Shown here: positions 22,900-35,416 of the stretch, piece after piece
How the letters are laid out: each line of letters opens with the position of its first letter
How positions within the stretch are numbered: the first letter of the stretch is position 1
Source: Edolisoma coerulescens
Lineage: Eukaryota > Chordata > Aves > Passeriformes > Campephagidae
Assembly (NCBI GenBank): GCA_013397115.1
Contig: VWZW01000833.1
Location: 485,921-549,920 of the forward strand
Direction of reading: 5' to 3'
Length of the DNA: 64,000 nt
Notes under the pieces: generated by a model
The model's input: only the letters and a program-made list of their open reading frames with translations
Told to the model about the DNA's origin: nothing
The model's database searches: none
Made by a program: the position numbers and the translations under genes

Positions 22900-25710
22900 T
22901 TCCAGCAGAAGTTCTCCACCAAGGGAAGCTGAATTGAGAAATGGGCTCCAGGTGCCTCTGTGCCTCCTGCTCTGATCAGAGATCATCCTCCAGGAGCACG
23001 ACTGGTGTTTCTGCTTAGACATGGACATTTTGTAGTGTATGTCACTACTTGTCTCTGGAAAGAAAATGTAGCAGGCAGCAGAGTTAAGTTGAAAGCAGGG
23101 ATTAAAAGTCAGTGGACTCACTGTTTTCTCTCCTCTTATTTCAAGTATTCTGCATGAAGTCTGAAGAAATCTTTTGCTGAGCTATAAGAGTGCACCCAGG
23201 AAACATGCACACTGGGAGAGATTGCCATCCCTCAGTGAAATCTCTTCTCCAAATTGTGCCTGCAATGACGTAGAAGGGATGTCACTGAAAGAAAGAAATG
23301 CACTGCTTGAAGCTCCACAGAAGTCCAACTACAAACCAGCAACTGGAGAAAGCACTCTGCCCCAACGACCACAGGCAAGCCCCAGGCTCCTCATCCCATT
23401 TCATTTCCCTGCATGTCCACTCATGATGGGAAGATGGCCAGTCTGGGCAATGTTTTCTCCTCTCAGGCATGAAATGAATCCTGAACTTGCTGAGCAGTAA
23501 TGCAGCCAGCTACTTAATTTGTCAGGGTGACTCATGCACAATGGTATTAAGCCTTAGGGATTATGTTCTGATTTAGTTCCTGTGCTCTCCTACAGAAGCA
23601 GTTTCCTACACGAGAGGAACTGGCAAGGCAGAGGTTGTGTTTATAACAGCAGTGGTTGTCTGGAGCTGAATGAGATTCCTACCTGTTAACAAAAGCTAAG
23701 GAGGATTAAATGCCTGCCTTATCCATGGCTTGTAATTCACAGTGTTGGTCTATGACAGTTTTCCTCATGTTTCAGTATCTGTTTTATAACGATACAAAGA
23801 ACCAGCAACAACTGTGAGGGTCAGATCCACAGCCACCTGCCTCAGAAACTGTCCCAGTCCCTCAATATGGCTGTAGGAACATCATCCCGGAAACAGAATC
23901 CCTGTCTCCTGAGCCCTGATGCACATCTGGCGCTTCTGGAACACATATTTATTAAAACTGAAAGCTTCCAAAGAAAATGGGGTGTTTTGTTATGGTTTGC
24001 AATGATATAGATGTCTGCATGATCAGGTGACAAAGAAATGGGAGGACGTGAGGCAACATGGAGTGACGTGCAGGATCTTATGGGGAAAAAATGCCTTAAA
24101 AGCCTTCTTCCTCAAAATCAGATCAGAAAACTGTGTTTCAGGAAAGAACACAGCCCACACTCACAGTGAGTGAGCAGAGAAGGAGAACTAAGGGTTAGAG
24201 AGCCGTGGAGTGGGAGAAGGGATGTCAGGCACTTCCTGTTGCAAATAACTTGGCTCTAATTTTAGCAGAATCACCTAGAGAGACCACAGGTGCCCACCGT
24301 TGGTGTAGCTGAAACAGCGGGTGGATTGGAGTCTGGCATAGGAGAAGGTTTACTAGTGGCTCCTACAAATGCTACAAGTTTCCACAGGACTTTTACAACA
24401 GAGAAAATCTAGTGCACTTCAGGGATGCACACAGGCAGGGAGCTACAGCCTGATTTTCTGCTCACCCTAGCCCAGCTTCTCCTTAGGTTTCCTGATGGTC
24501 AAATTCTCTGCAAAAAGTCTGCACAGGTGCGTGGCAGCGGAGTCCCCATGAGCCAGAAGCACGCACAGTGACACCCTGTGCTGTCTCTGCTCAGGCTCCC
24601 AGGCAGGTAAGGGGTGCTTGAAACTGTGCCCGGCCCCTGCAGGGCTATAAGACTGTTGGGATTCATCCTCAGCACCTGAAGAAGCTCCTGCTTTCCATGA
24701 AGTGCTGTGGATTGTTCACTGCAAAAGTGAGCTTGTTCCGAGTGATATCTGGTGATGTTACCTACTGGTGATTCATCTTCCAGCTGAGGGAGCCATTCAT
24801 GAATAGGAGATTAGCAGCAGTGACGGATCCTTGGCACACAGCAACACATCCAGCTGGAGACCTCCCAGAAAGTTCTAAGCATTAGGTCAGTGCATGGTCA
24901 AAACATGAAAATACAAGATTTACTGCTCTCCTCACTAAGCAGAGAGGCAGATTACACAAATTAGATTTTCTTGGTACAAGGTTCCTCCATTGCCAAAGTC
25001 TGAGTTTGAAAGTTGTGGAGCCAAAGCAGGCAGGGTAGGAGCTGGATGTGGAGAATCTTCCCTTCACTTACTGGGGGTCTCAGCAAATCCCCAGTTGCAG
25101 CTCTCCAGAGCAATCAGCTGTAGTGAGGGGTAAATCCATCCTTAGCTTTGTAAAGCTTCTGGAGCACTTCTCAGCCAGTCATCTCATTACACTGGAAGGT
25201 ATCCAGGAAGGTATCCAGAGTTTCAGGAACTCTCATCAATGTTATTAGTCTTGCTCTGAATGACCTCATGGTTTTTCTTTGTAATGAGTGAGTAGGGATG
25301 TGTGTGTTCACTGACACGCTGTCCTTTCGGGATTGGCTTTAGGTGTGCAAGGATTTCTGGTGCTCACCAGAATTGCTAGACAGAGTGTTGTTTGACCCTA
25401 ATGCAAGGAGACTTACATCTCCCCTGGGCCTACCTCTTTCTCCTCACATTAGGTAGGCTGTCAAGTGAGAAATTCACTTGTTTTCAATTTAAGATGGTTT
25501 AGAAAAGTAGTGCTGGCACTGCTGGTGCAGCTCTAAAATGGAGCTGGCGAGCCTGTGCTAAGTGCTGGGAAGCAGTGGCTCTGCACTCAGAGGGGGAATA
25601 AACGCCTTTAGAGAGCAGGAGGTGTTGGTGGCTGTGGTAGCACAGACTCTTTCCCATGGGAATTTTTCTCTTCTTCTCCCTGTGTTTTATAAATAAAGAT
25701 AAGGTTTGGA

Positions 25711-25898
25711 TGTTATTGAAACTGTCTATGGAAAGATGGGCAGTTCAGCCTGGCCTATCGGCCTAGGGGGAGGTTTTGAATTGACCCAATCCGAAGGAAC
25801 TTTCAAAAGTCTATATAAGTTTTAGAATTAAATAATAAAATCAGAATTCCGCCTCACCCGATCCAGCCTGGTTCTTGCACGCGGCTAGCGGTTCAACA
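25711..25898 (+). mobile_element. small LTR-like fragment
   Basis: The block runs from TGTTATTG to TTCAACA (TGTT/AACA inverted ends). It has a TATA box (TATATAAG, 25812), AATAAA (25834) about 20 bases further, then a GC-richer U5-like tail. The spacing fits a compact LTR. No target duplication and no primer-binding site were recognised, so it may be a truncated or chance match. Confidence 0.4.
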
Positions 25899-27546
25899 GT
25901 GACAGATGGCCTCTGGGATCAATACTAGTCCTCTTCTTTGGAAAAGTGAGTGTGATTATGTCCCCACAGAGCTGGAAAGGATTAGCCCAGAGGAGAGTTC
26001 TCCAAACTGGAGCTGTGAAATGCAGCTACTTAATATAGTTGAGAAGAAACCCTCTGAAACCAGGTAGGAACAGGAACCATGACCCTCCATATTCCTCACC
26101 CTTCCACTGGCACCACCACTGTAGGCAGGCACATCCCACAGGGTAAGGACTGGCCTTCAGTCATCCAAATACGGTGTTTGCTACTTTATGAAACATCCAT
26201 GGTAACACCTCTTCCTTCCCCATTCAGCAATGAACACATTTAATGAGAAAGCAAAGACAGAGCAGGCTGGCTATGATGTGCAGTCAAAGGAAAATTAACC
26301 TTATTTAAGTTTTTGAGGACAAAAGTGGTGATGGTGTGTCTGTAGAGAACTCAGCAGCTCAAGCCCCAGTACTAAACTATTAGTTGTGTATTTAATAGAG
26401 TTTGTGCTGATAGTGACAACTCACTGGCTGGGAACCAAAGCCTAAGTGCAGTACATATCTAGTCAAGGAAGAATGTACTTTTGGGCATTACATCCATTAT
26501 TCCAAGAGCTGTTTGCTGCATTCCCTGCACTTTAGCTGCCAATTCCCTTGCTGTCCTGCACATTGAATCACAAAAGTTTGTCTGCAGGCTCTGCCAGAGG
26601 AGCTGCAGGAAGACTTGAGGGGAAAGTCATGACGCCACCAGCTCTTGCTGCTGAAACTTGTGACCCCTTTGGCTTGTCAGAGAATGGGAGGGTGTGCCCA
26701 GCCCCTGCCTCAGTGCAGGACCAGTCCCCAGGCTGAAGCCAACTAGTGCTGCCAGGAAAGATCCATTTGGCACCGAGACAGCTGCGGTGGGGAACTGAAC
26801 ACTTGGGGTGGAAATCATCAACAAAATCGGCAGAAGTGCAACACCAGCAACTTGTGACTCTGCACTCTTTTGTGTGACTGCTGTAACCAGACCATGCTTA
26901 ATTATATTAAGATGTATCTGCTTGGAGACACAAGTCTCACATTTCATGTCAGGTGGTCAAATTCAATTTATATTTACTTTCTCTCTGCATTTCACAGTTA
27001 ATTGACCATCTACACTGGCAAGGTGTTTCCAAAACGGGACAGGAAAACACGATTCTGTAGTTTTCTGGCAGCCTGAAACTATGCCAATTACCTAACCTGG
27101 ACAAGCAGGGACAGGAAAGGGAACTCAAATGCAGAGCATCCCAGAATTTAGTAAAGATTTTAAAGATTAAAAAAGGAATATCCAAAATATAGTGGCACCA
27201 TTAAGAAATGTGTAAAATTTCTCCTGTATGTTTGGTGAAAATATCTCCCCTACCCACAGGACAAAGTGGCACTTGCTCAATGTATTTCAATTATAACCTC
27301 AGTAAATGCTGTATTTTGTGCAAAAAATTTCCTTCTTGGTAAGATCACTCATGACCAGGCTTGAAGTGTAATCCCTAGCAACAGGGTTCCATTTTTGTTT
27401 CTCCTGCTTAGGTCTCAATACCACAGACATAAGCAGTTTTGCTGAGTGCACTGGAAAGGCCTTATTGCTCTGGACTGTCACAGTCCTCTGTTCTACCCTG
27501 GTTATAAAACACATACAAGTTCAGGGGTTAAAGTAAATTTTAGAGC

Positions 27547-27552
27547 TTTATT
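27547..27552 (-). terminator. RFC2: RFC2 poly(A) signal
   Basis: AATAAA on the minus strand about 70 bases past the RFC2 stop, implying a short 3' UTR of roughly 90 bases. Confidence 0.7.
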
Positions 27553-27620
27553 GTCTAAATAAAAAAGTATGAATCATTTTTGCAACAAAACCTGGTTTCC
27601 TCCCAGCAGGCTCGAGGTGC

Positions 27621-27731
27621 CTAACTGGCTGCAGGGGCCGCAGTCTTCTGGCACAGCCGGGCCAGCAGCCCAGCCATTTGTAAAAGGGAGTTCACACCTT
27701 CTGCCATCTTCATGTGAGTGTACCCGATTTC
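27621..27731 (-). CDS. RFC2: RFC2 exon 11 (stop codon)
   Basis: It encodes [20 protein letters not shown], then [16 protein letters not shown] and TAG (27623-27621). The C-terminal tail differs from human at only a few sites. Confidence 0.97.
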   Translation of the reverse strand, partial: EIGYTHMKMAEGVNSLLQMAGLLARLCQKTAAPAAS

Positions 27732-30700
27732 CTGGTGACAGAGACATTGTCAAGTCTTCTGTTTGCTCCCCCAGTCTGTCTGTATTTTACTAATGACTAA
27801 ATAGAACAAATCCCTTACTGCTAAAAGACCAGCTTCGAGTCACTCGAACTTCACAGAATGTATCTACTCCTGTAAACCAACTAAAATGCCTTTTGTTTTT
27901 AAAATCAAAGCCTGTATTTCCCCACTTCCTTTATAAGAAGCAAGATGCCTACATATGAGGATAGGTTTCAAATATGAAGAGTGATCCCATATCACCAGCT
28001 TACCATTTGTCAACTCTCTGTTAATGTAATTCAATATTTTACTATCTATTGGACTAGAATTAAGTATGCACGTATGAAAATGCGTATTAAGTATGCAGTT
28101 TATGAAAAACATTTTCAAGGAGTTATTTGAGGTTTTGATGTAAATAATAAATTCAGCATTACATCTATATTAATTTTAGCTGATCACTTAAGTGACTTCT
28201 GGCACTTCTGTGGGTGTTCAGATGCTAAACTTCAAGTGACTCCTTACTGACAAACTGATGATGCAGTGGGAAAGAAAGGCGTAATGAGTCAAGAAACACT
28301 TTCTTTGTGCTAATACACAAGAAATTTTAAATGGAAACACCTGAGACTGCCCCCGATCACATCCTCTTCTTGAAAAGGCCCAAAGGGTCCCATCAGGAGC
28401 TGGGTTAGTACTAACCTTGATAAATTCCAGTTTCAGATATTCTGGCATTTGAAAGGTCTTACACACACGGAAGATATTGCCAACGACATCTTCTGGAGAG
28501 TATCCAAGTCGCCACAGGTGGGCAAGAATCTGTGCAGGCAAGAATAATCCCACATTTATCTGCCAGATGAGTCAAGGATATTCACTTTTGGAACAGCTGT
28601 CTATAACTACTGAAATTGCATGTACTACTTATCAGCTGATTTAACCTCAAGCATCTAGCAAGTAATTTCACTACAACTTCCTTTTTCGCGTGTTGGCTAA
28701 TTTATCTGAACAAACTCCTGCACAAAAGGGATTTAGTTCATCAACTCATCTACATAGTATTGCCCTTATCTTAAAAAACAACACACATGGTGAATTCCTC
28801 AAAGCAAACAAAAAATTTTGCAGAGAAATAATGTCTGTCTATACTGACACAAGACATGAAAACCAACCTTGTACGCTTCATCAATATTTGCATTTATGCA
28901 GTGTTGTATCATTTCCTTCACAAGCAGAGGATGAGGCTCATCACATACCTGTATCCAAGAGAATTATTACACTTAAAATATTAGAAGACTTTGCATTAAA
29001 CCTCTGGTATTTTCACCAAGCTTCTATGGAGTTGAAGTACTGAATCAGAAATATTCCATAATACAGACTAAATTTTAAGTAATCTGACTTTTCAGATAGT
29101 CTGTCATGGCAGACTCAACAGCATGAAATGAGAACACCCAAATAACAGATTCCCAAGTTATCACTGAAATTTCCCAGCCCTTATGTGATTTGTGTGCTTT
29201 GAGAGAGCTGCAAAGCCACAGGGTCTCAGATGTGCCGTTGGGGACATCCTTTCCAAAGGCACACGGACTTCTTACAATCTAACGCTGTAACTGCTACATA
29301 TACAGGGCTGTCTGCAAACTAGCAAAAAGGCTTATGTGTCCAATGGAATCTCACATAGCCATAGGGCTAAACTTCTGCAAAACTGTTTTCAGCTATTACT
29401 GACCTTAAAAACATTTTCACTGTTTATGAAGCCAAATCCAGAATATGTGGACTGTAAGTTGTTTAATGCCTGTGAAAGAAAAAATAAGACTTTATTTGTT
29501 TTCTGAAGTGCCCTACTTCTCACTCCCCTCCTCGGGATGAAATGCACTTCAGGAAATTATGCCAAATAAGCAGTTTGCAATTAAACAACAGAAAAAATCA
29601 CAAATTTCTGCTGACTTTATTTCTTCCCACAAATTTGGTATCCACTTCCCACCAACTCACTTTAAAGGAGCATTTTAAACCCTCACAAAACCAAACAGTT
29701 TAGTTACACTTGGGCCGTAAGTTACATCCCCTTTGCTTTACCTCTCCAGAGAGAAACCCTTGAGAGATGCAATTCAAAAGTTTTTTGCTTTAAATAGAAG
29801 CCTTTGTTTCAGTGTCTTTCTCCTTTTACCTGTCTCATATCACCTTGGGCTGTGAAGATAATGGCTTCTAGTCCATCATCTGTATATGATACATCCTCTT
29901 TCTCAACAATTTTCAGTAGCCTGGCAAGGATTTGTGCATCTGTCAGCTTGGTGTAACGTAGCACTGCACACCGAGACTGTATAGGTTCTGAGGACAGAGA
30001 TGTGTAATTAGCTTCTCCCTCTTTTTCTCAAAAAACCCCACAACCAAACATGTCTTCATTTCAGTTTCCAACAATTCTTACATCTTTTAAAGAAAAAGGA
30101 TATGTAAGCTCCAAGCAGAACACAACCTCTCCTTAGGCATACATACAGTTGTTACGGTCCTTCCCTTGAGCCCAAATGTGCTACTGGAGTTTTCCCAGAT
30201 ATGTGGAAATATATACAAAGCTCAGCTTCCTCTCTTTTCCTGGATTTCTGAATACAGGTGTTTATCACGTTATTTTATCAAGAGAAGTCTAAAGGTCTGC
30301 AATGTGTTCACCTATAGGCAAACTTAAGATTATGATTCAGAAAGGACAAAAAGGGTACCCAGTAAACAATACATCAAACATCTTAAACTGTAGCAGAGTT
30401 GGATGCAGATTAAGCCCAAAGCACGAGAAATCTGCTTCTGCAGTCACATATGGCACTATCCATCAAAAACGGCTGCTCAGAGGGTTCCCTGGCTACACAA
30501 ATAAACTCTTTTATCAGCTGAAGTACAGGTGGCTTGATTTTTCAGAAGTACCATGCTTTCTTGCAACAAGCTGGTCCAAGGTATTTCTGGAAGCTGCCTT
30601 GGAAGTAAGCCAACAGTATGGAGAACATATGACAAGAACACCCAAGAACCAGCAGCACTTACCTATGATTTTGTCAGAGGCATTGCACGCAAGTGCGAAG

Positions 30701-33700
30701 CGCGTTGTTTTGGAATAAATTTCCATTGTTCTTCTCAGCGCTTGCTGTGCTCCATCTGTCATGCTGAGGGGAGACAAGGAGTTACGACACATTTTGTCCT
30801 TCACTCACTCATAGGTGCAGCCTAAGAACTGTTTTCATACAAGCTTCAGAGTTCACTGATATTAAGCTGTGCTTTGTAAATGACTTAATATTCTGGTTTG
30901 ATAAACTAAGCAGCTTTTTCGAGTCATGTGAACAAACCCTGCAACACAGGCAGTCACTGAGACCTCCAAAACATGCAAACTGACATCCATGACATGCAAA
31001 ATGAAATCATTAATGCTCTGAAGAACACTGCTAAGAATACACCACCTGCATAAGGTGGAGGAGGAGAATGTCCCATTTTCATCCAGTGAAATTCTCTACA
31101 TGAGCCAAACTTTTCAAAGAGAAGGAATCACAGAATGACAAAATGGTTTGGGTTGGAAGGGACCTTAAAGCTCATCCAGTTCCAACTCCCTGCCATGGAC
31201 AGGGACACCTTCCACTAGACCAGGTTGCTCCAAGCCCCGTCCAACCTGGCTTTGGTTCCAGGGATGGGGCATCTTTCCAGCAAACTGAAAGGTGCTGTTT
31301 CATATCCAGAGCATTCCATGTCAATATTCAGCATCTCTTTTGAAGCAATGATCTCTGCTTGCTGTGAGTACTTCCATAAAATCACTCTTCAATCCATATT
31401 CATTTCCTAACAAATTATTTTGAACAGCTTGATAGAAACACTTAAGACTGTCCAAGATTGGAGCTCTACAGACAGGAGAGATGCAGCACATTTCACACAG
31501 TAGCTGAGGTCATGAAAAAACAACGTACCTGTCTGCTTCATCAAGGATGATTATTTTATGCCGACCTTTTGGCAGTGTGACCTTTTGCTGGGCAAACATT
31601 TTGATTTTATTTCTTACAACATCAATGCCTCTGGAACAATAATTCAATTGATTCATGATATGTGGGGTGAAAATACAGAATAGATATTTTTCAGCAGCTA
31701 CAGCAGAAGTGCTCCTGGTTCTCCCACTGTTTGTTCTTGCCCCTTCAGCTGTTTCAGTACAACTGTTGTGGAACCATGCTGTAAGCCAGACTGTCCAACT
31801 GATTCGGATTCAAACACCGATAATCCTTGGTTTAGGTGGTCTTGAAGAAAGTAATTTAACAGTAGCAATATAAATATACACAAAATCAGTAACCTTACTT
31901 GCAGAACCACCACAAAATTACTTATGTTTGGCACAAGAAAAGGGTAATAAATAAACAAAAGCAGAAGCATTTAAGATTGCTTTGCCAGTTCTTCCCACAG
32001 CTCCATCCACAGCCCCAGCTGTAGCTCAGAAGAGTTTAAGAAAAACAGCTGGACAGATCAAATCATATCAGCACAACATGGACAGAGTCCATGCAAAGAC
32101 CTACTTTTATTAAGAAAGGATTTTACTGTTTTGTTCTGTTTAGAAAAAGAATGTTGCAATTCTGTAGTTCTATAACTGATACTAATAGAGGTAGGTAAAG
32201 TGTATTGTGTTCAGACAGCCCATCAGGAAATGTCAGAATACTTCAGGATGGGTCTGAACAGAACTTGGGAAATATAATCAGCCCTTAGTGCCTGATCCTT
32301 GGAGTACAGTCAGTGTCCTCTACACACCTAACACCCATATCCTACGTTTTAATCCTCAACTGCCCTTATAGCCCTAATTTCTCTCACTCTAAGCACTGAA
32401 GAGTTTCAGTATAAACAACTTGTTCACTTTTCATTCTTAGGATTCTCATGAATGCAGGGGGAAGTTTAACTCTTTTAAATAAATTTGATAAAAAAGTACC
32501 ATTATGGATTCTGCACTCTACCTGTTTATATTTTCATTTATGAAAGTATCTATAAAGGTTATAAAACATCAAGAAATAATGTCTGTGTTGATGGGTGAAC
32601 ACCAAAGATTGCCTAACTTTTAGTTGGAAAGACTGCACTAAAATAAGTCTTAGAAGCCTTACTATAGCATTAAGCCTATCAAACTGGCCTTCGCTTAAAA
32701 ACAGAAATGGAAACTTGCTTCTTCATTAAAAATTTGGTAAGGTTTATTCATTCTTACCTGTCATTTGAGGCATTCAGCTCCAGAACAGCATCCTTTAATG
32801 CAGGACCAAGCAGAGCACGAGCCAAGCACAGGATACTGGTGGTTTTACCTGTTCCTGGAGGGCCCTAAAAATGTGACAATGCAGCAACTGCTGATAAGTT
32901 TAATGCAATTCTCTAAGCTGTGCTCTCTACAAATCTCCTCAGTCATGAAAGAAGGCTGCGACAGAGGAACTGCAGAGAAAACATCTGCCTGGAAGCTGTG
33001 CCTGAGCTCAGGATCCTGCTCCTAGCAGAGGAGATATGCTGCAGGAAGAAGCATAGGATGTGTCTCAGCAGGCACCTGAGGTAGATTTAAACGTGTTTCT
33101 CTGTGTATTCTGCCACGAATATTGCTCGAAGACCACACAACCAACATCTCTCCCTCACCAGTCCACTCAGGCACAAAGCCCATCTGTACTGGGAAGCCAT
33201 CCTGGCTAGATTTCAAATCCAGGACTAACACTGAAATACAGCATAATATAGCAATACTCACAGCAATTATAATATTTGGTACATTCCCCTCTTTTGCAAA
33301 GACCTAAGAAAGAATGACAATAAGAAATTATGTAAGAAAATAACATGAACAAATAGTTTCAATTCTGTTCTATTTTAAGCGTCAGAAACATGCTTTTTTC
33401 CCCCCTCCTGTTTCCATTTTTTGAACCTTGCTGCTTTTATATGTTTGATTTTTTTAACTGAACTGTTAGAAATCAGCCCCTAGAATAATATGGAAATATT
33501 TAAAAGCACTTAATGACACAGGTCTTTAGTACTCTTGCCTTTCCTTTGCATCTGTTTTAATTATACACTTGCTAGCAAAATCTTTCTGTTGACAAATACT
33601 GTGTTCACAGATTAACTTGTCATAGAATTATAGAATCCTGGAACAGCTGGAATTGGAAGGGACCTTACAGCCCATCTCATTCCAACTCTCTGCCATGGAC

Positions 33701-35416
33701 AGGGACACCTTTCACTAGACCAGGTTGCTCCAAGCCCCATCCAACATCGCCTTTGACACTTTTAGGGAAGAATTGATACAGTAAACATTTCTTTTCCAAA
33801 AGAAAAATTATGTTTCTTTCTGTTGTTATATTAATTATATTTATTAACTGAAAGAATATTATTCTAACAGCTACAAATTCTCTAAACTGTATCAAACGGC
33901 CAATTTAAACATTCCAATTGAACAAGGCATATTTCCTTACACAGCACTCAAATATCATGTAAAACTTGTAATTGTTTAATTAAATCAGGAAGCTTTCTTA
34001 CACATACTCAAGTATGGATGTAAAAATACAATAGTGTTTTTACTGGCCTGTGGATCTATACAGAAATATGGTTTTTTGAGATAACCTGTAAAAAAATACA
34101 AGGACATCTACACACCTCCAACCTGCTCACAGTATCTTCATTTCCAACTATTTCGGACAGTTTCATGGGTCTGTATTTTTCCACCCTGCAAAAGTAGAAC
34201 TCCACACACTTCACCACATCTAATAACGCTTTAATAGTGCTTTAGAGTGATGGACAAGGATTATGTTAAGAGAGCACAGGACAAAGATGACGGGACATGT
34301 CTTCAGTGCAAGTGTTGCAGGGTCTCCCTCACTGCTAAGCACAGCATTCCACAACACTAATCACTGACTCAAAGAATCCCAGAATGGTTTGGCTTGGAAA
34401 GGACCTTAAAGGTCATCTCACTGCAGCCTCCTGCCATGGGCAGGGGCACCTTCCACTATCCCAGGTTGCCCCAGGTCCAACCTGGCCTTGAACACTTCCA
34501 GGGATGGGGCAGCCACAGCTTCTCTGGGCAACCTGTGCCAGAGCTGTACCACCCTGAAAGAAACACTTTCCAAGGAATCAGGGCCCAGACTGAAGGACAA
34601 ATGGTATAAAAATTTATTCCATTAGTATAAAAAACCAAAAGGAGGGAAAAAATGCTCAACTCAAACAGGAATTCCGTGCCTCAGCCTGAGGGGAGAAGCC
34701 GCCCTGTGTGCTCTCCCATGGTCAATACAGTGTAGGGCTCACTTTTCTCTGGGTTACAAAGGAAAACAATGGGATTTTCTTCACTATTGATTTCTGAAAG
34801 TGTTCAAGGCCAGGTTGGACGGGGCTTGGAGCAACCTGGTCTAGCGGAAGGTGTCTCTGCCCATGGCAGGAGGCTGGAACAACATGGCCTTTAAGGTCCC
34901 TTCCAACCCAAACCAGTCTGTGATTCTGTGATTCCTGCCTTCCCAGCCCCGGCAACAGACCGGGCAGGTCACAGGGCGCAGGCAGAGTCCCCGGTTCCGA
35001 GCCAAACTGAGCCCCTGCACCCCGGCGGGCACCGGGGGACGGCCTTGAACACGCGGGTCTGGCCGTGGCCGAGTCCGGCCGCCACGACTCCCTTAGCCGC
35101 CATAGCCCCCTCCTTCCCGCCAACAGCGCGCCCCGCCCTCACCTCATTGGCTATCCCGCACACAGTCCTGCCTCCCTCCCCGCTCTGCACCAATCACCGC
35201 ACGCCCAGCCCACCCTTCGTCCCGCCCCCGCTCCCTGCGGCGAGCGTTCATGGCGGCTCAGGGCGGCTGCGGTCCCTCGCCCGCTCTCCCTGCTCACCAG
35301 GGCAGTTCGTAGTGGCCGCTGCCGCCGCCGGGCGCGGCCCCCGCGGGGTCGGCGGGTCCCCGCTTCTCGCCCGCCGACGGCCCGGCCTTCTCGTCCTCCA
35401 CCACATCCACCTCCAT
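27621..35416 (-). CDS. RFC2: RFC2 (replication factor C subunit 2, 40-kDa clamp-loader subunit), complete, 11 exons
   Basis: AAA+ ATPase of the RFC pentamer, which loads PCNA at primer-template junctions in the nucleus; it also serves in alternative clamp loaders. Exons on the minus strand: 35416-35298, 34185-34116, 33303-33262, 32864-32758, 31630-31529, 30763-30663, 29987-29830, 29469-29404, 28948-28868, 28529-28416, 27731-27621. All junctions are GT-AG and the joined frame is 1071 nt with TAG, giving 356 residues (human 354). Visible motifs: HYELPWVEKYRP (RFC box, about 35-46), Walker [10 protein letters not shown] (78-86), Walker B IIILDEAD (139-146) and the SRC arginine-finger motif (185-187). 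The C-terminal collar region ends in [10 protein letters not shown]. Identity to human is very high except in the N-terminal 35 residues, which are Gly/Ala/Pro-rich and divergent. Nothing is broken. Confidence 0.98.
28416..28529 (-). CDS. RFC2: RFC2 exon 10
   Basis: It encodes [20 protein letters not shown], then [18 protein letters not shown], collar domain. The donor is GTTAGT. Confidence 0.97.
28868..28948 (-). CDS. RFC2: RFC2 exon 9
   Basis: It encodes [20 protein letters not shown], then NIDEAYK, part of the C-terminal collar helices. The donor is GTTGGT. Confidence 0.97.
29404..29469 (-). CDS. RFC2: RFC2 exon 8
   Basis: It encodes [20 protein letters not shown] and FK, nearly identical to human (F to Y at one site). 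Confidence 0.97.
29830..29987 (-). CDS. RFC2: RFC2 exon 7 (SRC motif)
   Basis: It encodes [20 protein letters not shown] onward to [12 protein letters not shown] is the arginine-finger motif that acts on the neighbouring subunit's ATP. Confidence 0.98.
30663..30763 (-). CDS. RFC2: RFC2 exon 6
   Basis: It encodes [20 protein letters not shown], then [13 protein letters not shown], including the sensor-1 asparagine region. The acceptor is TCTCCCCTCAG. Confidence 0.98.
31125..31270 (-). repeat. CR1 LINE 3' fragment (RFC2 intron 5-6 region)
   Basis: Inverted CR1 tail GAATCACAGAATGACAAAAT, then GGTTGGAAGGGACCTTAAAG and CCAGGTTGCTCCAAGCCCCG. Minus-strand element, same direction as RFC2 transcription. 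Confidence 0.92.
31529..31630 (-). CDS. RFC2: RFC2 exon 5 (Walker B)
   Basis: It encodes [20 protein letters not shown], then [14 protein letters not shown], the magnesium-coordinating Walker B. The donor is GTACGT. Confidence 0.98.
32758..32864 (-). CDS. RFC2: RFC2 exon 4 (Walker A)
   Basis: It encodes [20 protein letters not shown] through LELNASND, carrying the ATP-binding P-loop. The donor is GTAAGA. Confidence 0.98.
33262..33303 (-). CDS. RFC2: RFC2 exon 3 (42 bases)
   Basis: It encodes [14 protein letters not shown], one conservative change from human (R to K). The donor is GTGAGT. Confidence 0.97.
33620..33768 (-). repeat. CR1 LINE 3' fragment (RFC2 intron 2)
   Basis: TCATAGAATTATAGAATCC tail, then GGAAGGGACCTTACAGCCCA and the ACCAGGTTGCTCCAAGCCCC block. 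About 150 bases, minus strand. Confidence 0.92.
34116..34185 (-). CDS. RFC2: RFC2 exon 2
   Basis: Acceptor CTTTTGCAG, donor GTGTGT. It encodes [20 protein letters not shown] and RLE, the conserved clamp-loader N-terminal box. Confidence 0.97.
34370..34571 (-). repeat. CR1 LINE 3' fragment (RFC2 intron 1)
   Basis: AAAGAATCCCAGAATGG tail, GGACCTTAAAGGTCATC and the CCAGGGATGGGGCAGCCACA block. About 200 bases, minus strand. It faces the next CR1 (34798-34934), which is in the opposite orientation. Confidence 0.92.
34798..34934 (+). repeat. CR1 LINE 3' fragment (RFC2 intron 1)
   Basis: AGTGTTCAAGGCCAGGTTGG through GGTCCCTTCCAACCCAAACC, ending TGTGATTCTGTGATTC, the CR1 3' terminus. Plus-strand copy, antisense to RFC2. 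Confidence 0.93.

Larger units (their letters stand above)
22000..27530. other. spacer between convergent LAT2 and RFC2
   Basis: No coding exon is recognised. The open frames around 22004-22285 and 23174-23500 show no family features. Apart from the LTR-like piece at 25711-25898 I see no structured element. Part of the left side may be LAT2 3' UTR. Confidence 0.5.
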
